DNA from: Robertmurraya kyonggiensis
Lineage (GTDB): Bacteria > Bacillota > Bacilli > Bacillales > Cytobacillaceae
Direction of reading: 5' to 3'
Length of the DNA stretch: 64,000 nt
Assembly (NCBI RefSeq): GCF_005116465.1
Contig: NZ_SWBM01000003.1
Coordinates: forward strand, 62,001 to 126,000
The notes beneath the pieces are model-generated. The model saw only the letters and a list, made by a program, of their open reading frames with translations. It did no database searches and was not told where the DNA came from. Position numbers and translations under genes: made by a program. Positions within the stretch are counted from its first letter, which is position 1. Each line of letters starts with the position of its first letter. Positions 26,004 to 34,512 of this stretch are shown here, one piece after another.

Positions 26004-26038
26004 AACTCCATACAGGCACGGCATGCCTATATGGAGTT
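26004..26038 (-). terminator. Terminator of the HAD phosphatase gene
   Basis: AACTCCATA/TATGGAGTT and AGGCA/TGCCT give a 15-bp stem with one mismatch and a 5-base loop. On the minus strand CTCCTTTTTAAAA follows. Confidence 0.75.
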
Positions 26039-26046
26039 TCCAATTT

Positions 26047-26826
26047 TTATAATAACCCAACCATTTTTAACCCGTGGAGAATCCCATTTTCTTCAACGGA
26101 TTTCGTAACGTATTTTGCGACAGCTTTAATTTCTTCTTCTCCATTCCCCATTGCTACACTGTTATAAACATGTGTGAGCATTTCTCTATCATTTAATCCG
26201 TCCCCAAATGCATATTGACGTTCTTTCGGGAAGCCGAGCTTTTCAACAATCATCTCGATTCCCTTTAATTTAGAACCGCCTCTTGGAAGAATATCAACGG
26301 AAACAGGATGCCAGCGGACAAAATCAAAGTCCTTGTAGACAGCCTCATACTGTTTCTCTTCTCCTACTGGACAGAATAGAAGGGATTGAAGAATATCCCG
26401 TTCCTTATAATAATTAGGGTCATGAGTTGGGTACTTCTCTATTTTCAACGTGCTAATACTTTCTTTTATGTAGTCATGGTCAGGCACATTCGCCTTCATA
26501 TCCTCGTGGTCCATATACACAATAGGATGCTCGTTTTCTAGAGCAGCCTCTGTTAATTTTACAAGGGACGAAATGTTTAGTGGATTCTTGTGAAGGACTT
26601 CTCCATTTAACACAACATATTGTCCGTTATAGCTGACAAATGTGTTAATATCTAATTCTTTTCGTAAGTCTTCATACATAAACGGAGCTCGACCTGTGGC
26701 AATTGCAACTTCATGACCTTTTTCTTTTAATGCAAAAATAGCTTCTTTTGTTGAAGCAGGCAATTCCTTATCATGATTAAGCAATGTTCCATCTATATCA
26801 AAAAATATTACACTTTTCTCAATCAT
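26047..26826 (-). CDS. HAD-superfamily Cof-type phosphatase (YkrA-like)
   Basis: A 259-residue hydrolase. Motif I is FFDIDGTLL (nucleophile Asp9 or nearby, acid/base two residues on), motif II AIATGRAP, the lysine of motif III lies in GGSKLKGIE, and motif IV is FGDGLNDREM. The long C2-type cap between motifs II and III is that of the Cof/sugar-phosphatase group. It closely resembles B. subtilis YkrA as I remember it (ATGRAPFM and SYNGQYVV). Such enzymes dephosphorylate sugar phosphates or FMN-like compounds; the actual substrate is unknown. Downstream is a terminator; upstream is tandem repeat array 2. Confidence 0.88.
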   Translation of the reverse strand: MIEKSVIFFDIDGTLLNHDKELPASTKEAIFALKEKGHEVAIATGRAPFMYEDLRKELDINTFVSYNGQYVVLNGEVLHKNPLNISSLVKLTEAALENEHPIVYMDHEDMKANVPDHDYIKESISTLKIEKYPTHDPNYYKERDILQSLLFCPVGEEKQYEAVYKDFDFVRWHPVSVDILPRGGSKLKGIEMIVEKLGFPKERQYAFGDGLNDREMLTHVYNSVAMGNGEEEIKAVAKYVTKSVEENGILHGLKMVGLL

Positions 26827-27045
26827 ATCGATACCAACTTTCTATGATGATGTGATGTGTTTGTTTAGCGCTTTAACTCTTAAAAACAATACATTACTAT
26901 GGTATCTCAACTTCCATATGTTTGCAACGGAGACTATTTACTCCCTTACTACACATACATACAAAGGGCCCAAGGCTCTAGATTTGATTCTCGCTCAGGG
27001 AGGCACTTACCGCGGGCGGTGCTGAATGCTCCCTCTCACTACACT

Positions 27046-27332
27046 CTTCTTAATGAATGTTTCATAAGGACAGAAATTAGTGGATTCTTCTAATAGTTGT
27101 CTTCATGAACGCTCCATGCGGACATTATTCACCGGATTCATCCAATAGTTGGCTTCATGAATGCCCCATGCGGACACTATTCATCGGATTCTTCTAATAG
27201 TTGGCTTCATGAACGCTCCATGCGGACATTATTCATTGGATTCTTCTAATAATTGGCTTCATGAACGGTTCATGCGGACATTATTCACCGGATTCTTCTA
27301 ATAGTTGTCTTCATGAATGCTCCAAGACCAAT
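27046..27332. repeat. 52-bp tandem repeat array 2, 6 units
   Basis: Palindromes start at 27046 (degenerate), 27098, 27150, 27202, 27254 and 27306 (right end decayed). The typical left arm is TGTCTTCATGAA, centre NGC, right arm YCCATGCGGACA or TTCATGCGGACA, then a 25-base spacer ending TTCTTCTAATAGT. It lies between the end of RNase J and the start of the HAD gene, both on the minus strand. The preceding bases 26900-27045 show nothing I can assign. Confidence 0.93.
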
Positions 27333-27439
27333 GAAAAATCGAGTTTTTAAAGAATGAAAATCTGAAAATGAAAAACTAGCCTTCCTATTCATATCTAAGC
27401 CATGTTTCTATCATAGTGAGCCATTTTTTATCCAAAAAT

Positions 27440-27461
27440 AAAAGACCCTTTCAGGTCTTTT
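27440..27461 (-). terminator. Terminator overlapping the RNase J stop
   Basis: AAAAGACC and GGTCTTTT arms with a 6-base loop; on the minus strand ATTTTTGG follows. The 5' arm begins directly at the stop codon. Confidence 0.75.
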
Positions 27462-29127
27462 AGATCTCAATAATAATCGGCAGGATCATGGGTCTTCTTT
27501 TGGTTCGATTGAATAGGTATTCTCCTAGTGTTTTCTTTAGGCCTTGTTTGATGACGCCCCATTGGCCTTTATTGGCAGATTGTAAGTCGCTGACTGTCTT
27601 TTCGATAAGACGATTCATATCTCTTAATAGTTCCTCCGAATCCCGCACATACACGAACCCGCGTGTGATCGTATCAGGTCGAGAAACTAACTTTTTATCT
27701 GACTTACTCATCGTTAACACAATCACGAGCATTCCATCCTCAGAGAGCTGCTTACGATCACGAAGGACGATATCGCCAACATCACCAACTCCTATTCCAT
27801 CCACATATGTATTGCCTGCTTGGATTTCTCGAGTTTGGCGAGCCACGGAATCTTTAATATCAACGATTTCTCCATTTTTTATAATAAAAGTGTTTTCCTT
27901 TTCTACCCCAACGGACTCAGCCAATAAACGATGTTGATGAAGCATTCGATATTCCCCATGAATCGGAATAAAATATTTCGGTTTTATCAAAGTAAGCATC
28001 AGCTTTAAATCTTCCTGGTAGCCATGACCTGATACATGCAGTCCTTTTCCCGAACCGTAAAGGACCTTGGCTCCAATCGCAAATAAATTATCGATGATTT
28101 TAGATACACCTTTTTCATTCCCAGGGATTGGACCAGCCGCCAGAATCACCGTGTCGTCTGGTAAAATTTCCACTCCTCTGAAATTCCCAGTTGAGAGACG
28201 AGATAAAGCAGCTAATGGCTCTCCTTGACTTCCTGTGCAGAGAATGGCGACTTTTTCCGGAGGTAACTCATTGATTTCATTCGGGTCAATAATCATTCCT
28301 TCTGGAACATGTAAATATCCTCGTTCAATCGCTACTTCTACAACATTGACCATACTCCGACCTAGCAATGCCAACTTACGACGGGTCTTTATGGCAGCCT
28401 CTACCACCTGCTGAACCCGATTTATATTGGATGCAAATGTGGTAAGGACTACTTTCCCGGTCGCTTTGATAAAGGCTTCTAATACTTGTTCACCGACCAT
28501 TTGTTCAGAAGGAGTACCCCCTGGTCGTTCAGCATTCGTGCTTTCTGATAATAAAAGCAAGACTCCTTCTGTACCAATCTGAGCCATTTTATGAATATCA
28601 GAAAACTCATGATTAACAGGTGTCAAATCAAACTTAAAATCTCCCGTATGGACAATATTCCCTTGTGGCGTTCGAAACACAATTCCAAGACAGTCTGGAA
28701 TGCTGTGGTTGACTCTGAAAAAATCAATGTCCATTTTTCCAAAATTCAGCTTTGAATTTGAATCTATTTCTATTAATTCGGTATCTCTTAAAAGTTTATG
28801 TTCTTCTAGCTTTAATTCAATTAATCCAAGAGTAAAACGAGTTGCATACACAGGGATATTCAACTTCTTTAATAGATAAGGAATACCGCCAATATGATCC
28901 TCGTGACCATGGGTAACGATTAATGCCCGAACCTTGTCTTTATTTTCGTCTAAAAAAGAAATATCAGGAATAATCAGATCAATTCCTAACAAACTTTCAT
29001 CGGGAAACTTATTTCCACAATCAATAATGATCATATTGTCTGACCATTGGATTACGTACATGTTTTTTCCGATCTCGTGCAAACCACCTAAAGCAAAAAC
29101 GGATACTACATTTTCTTTTCCATCCAT
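27460..29127 (-). CDS. Ribonuclease J family enzyme
   Basis: A 555-residue beta-CASP metallo-beta-lactamase ribonuclease, which degrades and matures RNA by endo- and 5'-to-3' exonuclease activity in the cytosol. Start at ATG 29127 (M-D-G-K-E-N) with AGGAGGG 7 bases upstream, giving exactly the RNase J1 length. The zinc motif THGHEDHIGG (His73, His75, Asp77, His78) is complete, as in J1. HSIPDCLGIV, HTGDFKFD and the C-terminal end KRRPMILPII match the family. Other blocks (SESTNAERPGGTPSE, SGHGYQEDLKLML) sit between J1 and J2. I cannot tell whether this is J1, J2 or a third copy without the rest of the genome. Confidence 0.9.
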   Translation of the reverse strand: MDGKENVVSVFALGGLHEIGKNMYVIQWSDNMIIIDCGNKFPDESLLGIDLIIPDISFLDENKDKVRALIVTHGHEDHIGGIPYLLKKLNIPVYATRFTLGLIELKLEEHKLLRDTELIEIDSNSKLNFGKMDIDFFRVNHSIPDCLGIVFRTPQGNIVHTGDFKFDLTPVNHEFSDIHKMAQIGTEGVLLLLSESTNAERPGGTPSEQMVGEQVLEAFIKATGKVVLTTFASNINRVQQVVEAAIKTRRKLALLGRSMVNVVEVAIERGYLHVPEGMIIDPNEINELPPEKVAILCTGSQGEPLAALSRLSTGNFRGVEILPDDTVILAAGPIPGNEKGVSKIIDNLFAIGAKVLYGSGKGLHVSGHGYQEDLKLMLTLIKPKYFIPIHGEYRMLHQHRLLAESVGVEKENTFIIKNGEIVDIKDSVARQTREIQAGNTYVDGIGVGDVGDIVLRDRKQLSEDGMLVIVLTMSKSDKKLVSRPDTITRGFVYVRDSEELLRDMNRLIEKTVSDLQSANKGQWGVIKQGLKKTLGEYLFNRTKRRPMILPIIIEI

Positions 29128-29184
29128 AACGCGCCCTCCTGCATTGACAATTATGGATAGTATCTCCAATTTTTCTTTATATAA

Positions 29185-30390
29185 TTAAGTTAACTTTTTT
29201 ATAAAAACAACCTTCAGGTAGTTTCCTTCTTTAAAATTATTTATGGTTTTGAAATCAGATGGGAGTCTAAATTCCTCAAGAATTTTATATTTATCACCTG
29301 TTTGCTTAAAGGCTTTCTCAATAAATCCTTTAAATTTATCCATTCCAAATGTACTAGCATTCGTAGAGGCTACAATCACCCCATCCTTCTCTGTAATTCG
29401 GATTGCCTTTTCTAGTAAATCAGGATAATCTTTGGCTGCACTGAACGTATTCTTTTTAGAACGTGCATAACTCGGAGGATCAAGGATCACCAAATCAAAC
29501 AGCAAGTTTTTTCGAACCGCATATTTAAAGTAATTAAACACATCTTCAACAATGATATCCTGTGCTTCATAGTCAATTTCATTTAAACTAAATTGCTCAA
29601 TCGTCTTACTTTTACTACGATTCGCTACATCGACACTGGTCGTTTTCGAAGCTCCTCCAACTGCCGCAGCAACCGAAAAGGCTCCTGTATAAGAAAACGT
29701 ATTTAACACGTTCTTCCCTTTCGAATACTTATCTCTGATTGTTTTGCGAACATCTCTTTGATCAAGAAAGATTCCAACCATCGCACTTTCATTCAAGTAA
29801 ACGGCGAAGTTCATCCCATTCTCTTTAACGATAAGAGGAATCGGTGCTTTTTCGCCTGCAATAAAATCATCATCTTCAATATACGTTCCTTGTTCAGCAA
29901 AACGCTTTTTCTCATAGAGACCTTTATAGTTCACGATGTTTGTAAGTGCTTGGACGACTCGATTTTTAAAATGATAAATGCCTTCGCTATACCAATTAAT
30001 CAGGTAGTAGCCGTCAAAGTAATCGATCGTCAGTCCGCCAATTCCGTCCCCTTCACCATTGAACACGCGAAAAGCTGTTGTTTCAGGATCTTTAGAAAGA
30101 GATTTTCGTCCTTCAATTGCTTGCTTGAACTTCTTCTCAAAAAATTTCTCATCAAATTCTTCTTGTTGCTGTCGGCTTAAAACCCATCCAATTCCTTTGT
30201 TCTGCTGACCAAAATACCCTTTACCAAGAAAATTACCGCTCTCATCTACGAGTTCAAGCGTTGTTCCTTCTACGACAGTATCCTTCAAATTAAGAGCCGC
30301 CTCTTTGTTTATAAGGGGAAAACCAGCTCGAAGATTCTTTGCGAAAGTTGATTTTATCTTAAGTTTGACTGTATTATTCATTATTTCCAT
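29185..30390 (-). CDS. RlmI-like class I rRNA cytosine methyltransferase
   Basis: A 401-residue enzyme with an N-terminal PUA-like RNA-binding part (residues 1-75, KSTFAKNLRAGFPLINKEA), a middle RlmI-type domain and a SAM-binding Rossmann domain. Motif I is VLNTFSYTGAFSVAAA (about 228-243) and the catalytic block DLVILDPPSYARSKK (about 302-316). RlmI of E. coli makes m5C1962 in 23S rRNA; Bacillus YwbD is the nearest counterpart I recall. Start at 30390 or at ATG 30381, with GGATGG before it. It lies 57 bases upstream of RNase J on the same strand; both act on RNA and may share a transcript. Confidence 0.87.
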   Translation of the reverse strand: MEIMNNTVKLKIKSTFAKNLRAGFPLINKEAALNLKDTVVEGTTLELVDESGNFLGKGYFGQQNKGIGWVLSRQQQEEFDEKFFEKKFKQAIEGRKSLSKDPETTAFRVFNGEGDGIGGLTIDYFDGYYLINWYSEGIYHFKNRVVQALTNIVNYKGLYEKKRFAEQGTYIEDDDFIAGEKAPIPLIVKENGMNFAVYLNESAMVGIFLDQRDVRKTIRDKYSKGKNVLNTFSYTGAFSVAAAVGGASKTTSVDVANRSKSKTIEQFSLNEIDYEAQDIIVEDVFNYFKYAVRKNLLFDLVILDPPSYARSKKNTFSAAKDYPDLLEKAIRITEKDGVIVASTNASTFGMDKFKGFIEKAFKQTGDKYKILEEFRLPSDFKTINNFKEGNYLKVVFIKKLT

Positions 30391-30416
30391 CCAATCATTT
30401 TATAAATAAAAGAAAA

Positions 30417-30445
30417 GAAGCCAATCCATTTATAGAATTGGCTTC
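30417..30445 (-). terminator. Terminator of the pucF-pucG-pucH operon
   Basis: GAAGCCAAT and ATTGGCTTC form a perfect 9-bp stem, followed on the minus strand by TTTTCTTTTATTT. Confidence 0.82.
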
Positions 30446-30479
30446 TTTACCCTATAGTAATACATTGTTTGAAGTAATT

Positions 30480-31850
30480 TCAAATCCTAATCTGTTGTGC
30501 ATGTGAAGCACTGAGCCATTCCCCATTATGTTTCATGATTTTGTCATTCTCGTAGACTACATTTCCTCTGCATATTGTTGTCTTAACCTTGCTTGGAAAA
30601 GTATGACCGAGATAAATGCTCTGCTTATGCTTTGCAAAGAAATTTTCTTCAGTTGCTGTGAAATTTTCGGCCAATGAAACGATTGCGAGATCAGCATCAT
30701 AGCCGAGTTCTATCTTCCCCTTTGTAGAAAGTCCGAAGCGTTCCGCTGGATTCGTTGCAGTCATCAGAGCAATTTTTGAAAAAGGAAAGTCGTGCTTCAC
30801 CGCAAGTTCAATCATCGATAATAAAGTGAACTGCCCGCCACTAATTCCTCCCCATGCATTGAATAAATGATGTATGTTTGGATCTTTCATCGAATACGGA
30901 CTCGGAGAATGGTCAGAAGCAACCATATCAAACTTGCCATCTAATATTAATTGCACTAATTTCTCTTGCTCACTTTTCTCACGTAACGGTGGGGCACATT
31001 TGGCAATCGCTCCTTTTTCAATGAGAACATCGTGATTAAACAGTAAATAATGAGGACAAGTTTCAACCGTTACATCGAGTCCCTGTTTTTTTGCTTCTTC
31101 TATTTTTTCAACAGCTGCTGCACTGCTGATATGAACAAAATGAATCGAGCAGCCTGTTAGTTTAGCATAAGATAACACTCTTTCAACTGCTTCTACTTCA
31201 GCAAGAATGGGGCGAGTCTCTAAGTAATCATCTGCAGTAAATAAACCTTTCTCCCTTTTTTGAGCAGCTAACCATTTCGTCATAGCATCACTTTCTGAAT
31301 GGAGAGCAAGAATTTTACCTAAAAAAGCAATTTCTTTCATACCTCTCAATAAGGTCATGTCATCGACTCGTTCAAATTCCTCATTCCCTGATTCTGAAAG
31401 AAAAGCCTTAAAACCAATAACGCCTGCCTCAGAGAGCTCCTCTAAATTCTCTTCATTCCCTGGAACAAGTCCCCCCCAAAGGGCAAAATCAACAATCGAT
31501 TTTTCTTTTCCTTTCTCTACTTTTTGAAAAAGGGCTTCCTTATCAATCGTGGAAGGTATACCGTTTAGTGGCATATCAAAAAACGTTGTGCAGCCTGCAG
31601 CCGCCATCATTTCCGAACCTGTCTCAAAGCCTTCCCATGTATCCCTTCCCGGGTCGTTAAAGTGGACATGAACATCAATCATGCCTGGAAAAAGATAGTT
31701 TCCTGTTTCATCTCGTTCCTCTTTGGCTATCCCAGCAATCTCGGACTCAATTTTGACGATAACACCATCTTTAATTCCAATATCCGCTTTCTTCACTTCT
31801 TCTGGTAAAACAACAAATCCATTCCGAATAATCAAATCGTAATCTGGCAT
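30480..31850 (-). CDS. pucH: Allantoinase
   Basis: A 456-residue cyclic amidohydrolase that opens allantoin to allantoate. Metal ligands fit the family: His61 and His63 in IDVHVHFND, the carboxylated lysine in GFKAFLSESG (about 148), histidines in LALHSES and FVHISSA, and the aspartate in VASDHSPSP. The substrate-specific segment PLREKSEQEKL is that of allantoinase, not dihydropyrimidinase. It starts one base after the pucG stop, so it is the last gene of pucF-pucG-pucH. Product goes to PucF. Induction by PucR is expected from the box at 34452. Confidence 0.94.
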   Translation of the reverse strand: MPDYDLIIRNGFVVLPEEVKKADIGIKDGVIVKIESEIAGIAKEERDETGNYLFPGMIDVHVHFNDPGRDTWEGFETGSEMMAAAGCTTFFDMPLNGIPSTIDKEALFQKVEKGKEKSIVDFALWGGLVPGNEENLEELSEAGVIGFKAFLSESGNEEFERVDDMTLLRGMKEIAFLGKILALHSESDAMTKWLAAQKREKGLFTADDYLETRPILAEVEAVERVLSYAKLTGCSIHFVHISSAAAVEKIEEAKKQGLDVTVETCPHYLLFNHDVLIEKGAIAKCAPPLREKSEQEKLVQLILDGKFDMVASDHSPSPYSMKDPNIHHLFNAWGGISGGQFTLLSMIELAVKHDFPFSKIALMTATNPAERFGLSTKGKIELGYDADLAIVSLAENFTATEENFFAKHKQSIYLGHTFPSKVKTTICRGNVVYENDKIMKHNGEWLSASHAQQIRI

Positions 31851-31851
31851 T

Positions 31852-33099
31852 TTAGCTCACCGCCTTTGATTCGTACAGATCAAGAGCAGTCTGCAATGCT
31901 TCTCCTCGATTAACCTTCGCACCATGGCGAATCAAACAAGCCTCCAGCGCACCTAGGACCGAAAGAATATTTTCTTTTCGACAGCTATATCCCATCGTTC
32001 CAATTCGCCAGATTTTCCCGTGTAGTGGGCCAAATGAAGAGGCGATTTCAATGCCAAACTCTTTAAGGAGCATACTCCTCACTACTTCTCCATCAACACC
32101 AGTTGGAATCTCCACACAAGTGACACAAGTAAGTTTATTTACTGGGTCACCGAACAATTTTAGCCCCATCGCCTCAATTCCTGCGACCAAAGCTTCTTCG
32201 TGGAATTTATGACGAGCAAAACGATCTTCTAATCCTTCTTCAAGCACAAGTCGCAAGCCTTCCCTTAAAGCATAGACCATTGAAGTTGCTTCTGTATGAT
32301 GATTTAATCTTCTCGGGCTCCAATAATCTTGTAACATGCCTAAGTCAAAATAATTGCTGGCGATTGGTAGACTACTCCGCACATAGCGATCGTCATCTTC
32401 CGTTGCAATTCCTCGCTCAACTTTTTTTCGTGCGAGAATAATTTTTTCGACCCGCTCATTATACGAAATCGGCGCCATTCCAGATGGAACAGAGATACAC
32501 TTTTGAGTTCCACCAATGACTGCGTCAATACACCAGTCATCCGTTTTTACCTCAACACCTCCAATAGAAGCCACAGCATCAACGACAAGTAATACATCTT
32601 GAGCACGACATGCCTTCCCAATTTGTTCAAGTGGCTGCATTCTTCCCGTCGAGGTTTCCCCATGAACAATCGCTACAATTTTAGGAGAAACCTTCTTCAT
32701 TTCCGCAATGACAACCTCCGGCTCAAACACTTCTCCCCACGGGCATTCAATCGTAAGAACCTCTGCACCATATCTTTCACAAATTTCAACAAGCAAATGT
32801 CCAAAGCGACCATAGATTGGTACAAGGACCTTGTCACCGGGTTCAATTAGACTGGATAGCACCGCTTCATTCCCAGCACGTGAGGTCCCATCAATTGGAA
32901 ATGACCAATGATTCTTTGTTTGAAACACCTGCCTCAGCATTTCCATCACTTCATTCATAATTTCTGTGAACGCTGGATCAAACTGACCTAAAATAGGTGT
33001 GCTGAGCGCCCTTAGTACGCGCGGGTCGACCTCAACTGGTCCAGGAGTCATAATCGTTCTCTTCGGCGTATTTAACTCTGAAAAACGCATATTATCCAT
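31852..33099 (-). CDS. pucG: (S)-Ureidoglycine-glyoxylate aminotransferase
   Basis: A 415-residue PLP aminotransferase of the alanine-glyoxylate/PucG group. The PLP lysine is Lys200 in GGTQKCISVPSG. TPGPVEVDPRVLRAL begins the family domain and DGTSRAGNEAVL (about 70-81) binds the cofactor phosphate. PucG transfers the amino group of ureidoglycine to glyoxylate, giving oxalurate and glycine. Its place between allantoate amidohydrolase and allantoinase makes the PucG call much more likely than serine-glyoxylate aminotransferase. It is 4 bases from pucF and 1 base from pucH. Confidence 0.92.
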   Translation of the reverse strand: MDNMRFSELNTPKRTIMTPGPVEVDPRVLRALSTPILGQFDPAFTEIMNEVMEMLRQVFQTKNHWSFPIDGTSRAGNEAVLSSLIEPGDKVLVPIYGRFGHLLVEICERYGAEVLTIECPWGEVFEPEVVIAEMKKVSPKIVAIVHGETSTGRMQPLEQIGKACRAQDVLLVVDAVASIGGVEVKTDDWCIDAVIGGTQKCISVPSGMAPISYNERVEKIILARKKVERGIATEDDDRYVRSSLPIASNYFDLGMLQDYWSPRRLNHHTEATSMVYALREGLRLVLEEGLEDRFARHKFHEEALVAGIEAMGLKLFGDPVNKLTCVTCVEIPTGVDGEVVRSMLLKEFGIEIASSFGPLHGKIWRIGTMGYSCRKENILSVLGALEACLIRHGAKVNRGEALQTALDLYESKAVS

Positions 33100-33103
33100 C
33101 TCC

Positions 33104-34339
33104 TTAATAAGCTAATTTGTATAAAGCTTCAGTTAACAGTTTGACCCCTGTCTCCAAATCTTCTATTCTCGTAAACTCTTTTGGAGAATGACTGATGCCA
33201 TTTTGACTCGGTACAAAAATCAATGTAGTGGGACATATTGACGCAAACACTTGAGCATCGTGCCCTGCACCCGAAACCATATCTTGATAGGAAATATCCT
33301 TTTCCGTTGCTATTTGGCGAATCATTTGATTCATTTCTTCATCCATCGCAATCGGCTTTACATCCATCCATTGGGATATGCGAACTTCCAAATCGGTTGA
33401 AAGTCTCTCAAACTCTGTAAAAATATCCTCACAATAACGATTAAGCACATCCTCCTGATGATGCCGAATATCTAAACTAAATTCCACTTCACCAGCAACC
33501 ACATTAGAAACATTAGGCATGACATTTAACTTCCCAACTGTGGCTACTAGCTGTGGATCAAATTCTTTTGCTTTTTCCGTTAAATACGTAATCAACTTCG
33601 ATGTTGTACTGACTGCATCTTTTCTATAAAGCATAGGCGTCGTCCCTGCATGATTGCTTTCCCCAACCACATTGATCGTATAGCGGCGCTGACCAACAAT
33701 ATGCGAGACGACTCCAATCGTGTTTTGATTTTTTTCGAGAATCATCCCTTGTTCGATATGAATCTCAACAAATCTCTCAATATCGGTACGAATGCTAGGT
33801 TGATATTCTTTTGGTTCGAAACCCGATTCCTTCATCGCTTCTAAAAAAGGAATTCCGTCGTCATCTTCTAAATCCTTCACATTCTCTAAATTATAAGCAC
33901 CTGAGATATTCCTTGAACCCCAGAATGTTAATGGAAAGCGACTTCCTTCTTCCTCGCTGAGAGAAATCACTTCAATTGTTTTTTTCGGGAATCCATATTT
34001 CTGAAATAATCGAGTGGTTGCTAGTAGACTCGCAATAATTCCGTAGGCTCCATCATATTTACCACCGTCCAACACAGTATCAATATGAGAACCGGTTAAA
34101 ATCGTTTTACCGCCTGGTTCCGTTCCGAGCAGTTTACCGAATAAATTTCCTGCGCTGTCAAAATAGGTTTGAAGCTGAAGGCTCTCCATCTTATCCTTCA
34201 ACGCATCTTGAGCTTCACGCCATTCCTTTGAAAACAATAGCCTAGTAACTCCCCCGTTTGCCGTTCGTCCAAACCTAGCAAGCCATTCAATCATTTCACT
34301 AACCGAATCTTTTTTATGCTCTCTCATTTGAATGGCCAT
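33104..34339 (-). CDS. pucF: Allantoate amidohydrolase
   Basis: A 411-residue M20-type amidohydrolase of the AllC/hydantoinase-carbamoylase family, converting allantoate to ureidoglycine, CO2 and ammonia. Metal-binding blocks: GSHIDTVLDGGKYDG, SLSEEEGSRFP, EIHIEQG and, near the end, SGAGHDAQVFA. The dimerisation domain with GESNHAGTTPM is intact. I favour ATG 34339 (M-A-I-Q-M) because AGGGGGTG lies 8 bases before it; an ATG three codons upstream is too close. First gene of pucFGH, divergent from pucR across a 170-bp region with a PucR box. Confidence 0.92.
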   Translation of the reverse strand: MAIQMREHKKDSVSEMIEWLARFGRTANGGVTRLLFSKEWREAQDALKDKMESLQLQTYFDSAGNLFGKLLGTEPGGKTILTGSHIDTVLDGGKYDGAYGIIASLLATTRLFQKYGFPKKTIEVISLSEEEGSRFPLTFWGSRNISGAYNLENVKDLEDDDGIPFLEAMKESGFEPKEYQPSIRTDIERFVEIHIEQGMILEKNQNTIGVVSHIVGQRRYTINVVGESNHAGTTPMLYRKDAVSTTSKLITYLTEKAKEFDPQLVATVGKLNVMPNVSNVVAGEVEFSLDIRHHQEDVLNRYCEDIFTEFERLSTDLEVRISQWMDVKPIAMDEEMNQMIRQIATEKDISYQDMVSGAGHDAQVFASICPTTLIFVPSQNGISHSPKEFTRIEDLETGVKLLTEALYKLAY

Positions 34340-34451
34340 ACATGTCACCCCCTATCAAAAAATAAAAGTATGTATTAGATTAAGTTTACAGATTCCACCA
34401 TCAAACATCATTATCACTTATACACAAATTTATTAAGTTCTTTTGTTTATC

Positions 34452-34464
34452 TTAACCAAGGAAA
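34452..34464 (-). promoter_or_regulatory. PucR box between pucF and pucR
   Basis: On the minus strand TTTCCTTGGTTAA fits the B. subtilis PucR-box consensus WWWCNTTGGTTAA at every position. It lies in the divergent region, 113 bases from pucF and 49 from pucR, so it could control both. Confidence 0.75.
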
Positions 34465-34512
34465 GTTATGTATAATATTAATTATTCCGAATTTTTCAAA
34501 AGAGGTGTCGTA

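Noticed and set aside
27488-27937. 149-codon plus-strand open frame
   Set aside because: Lies antisense inside the RNase J gene, lacks a ribosome site and has no recognisable family; treated as a shadow.
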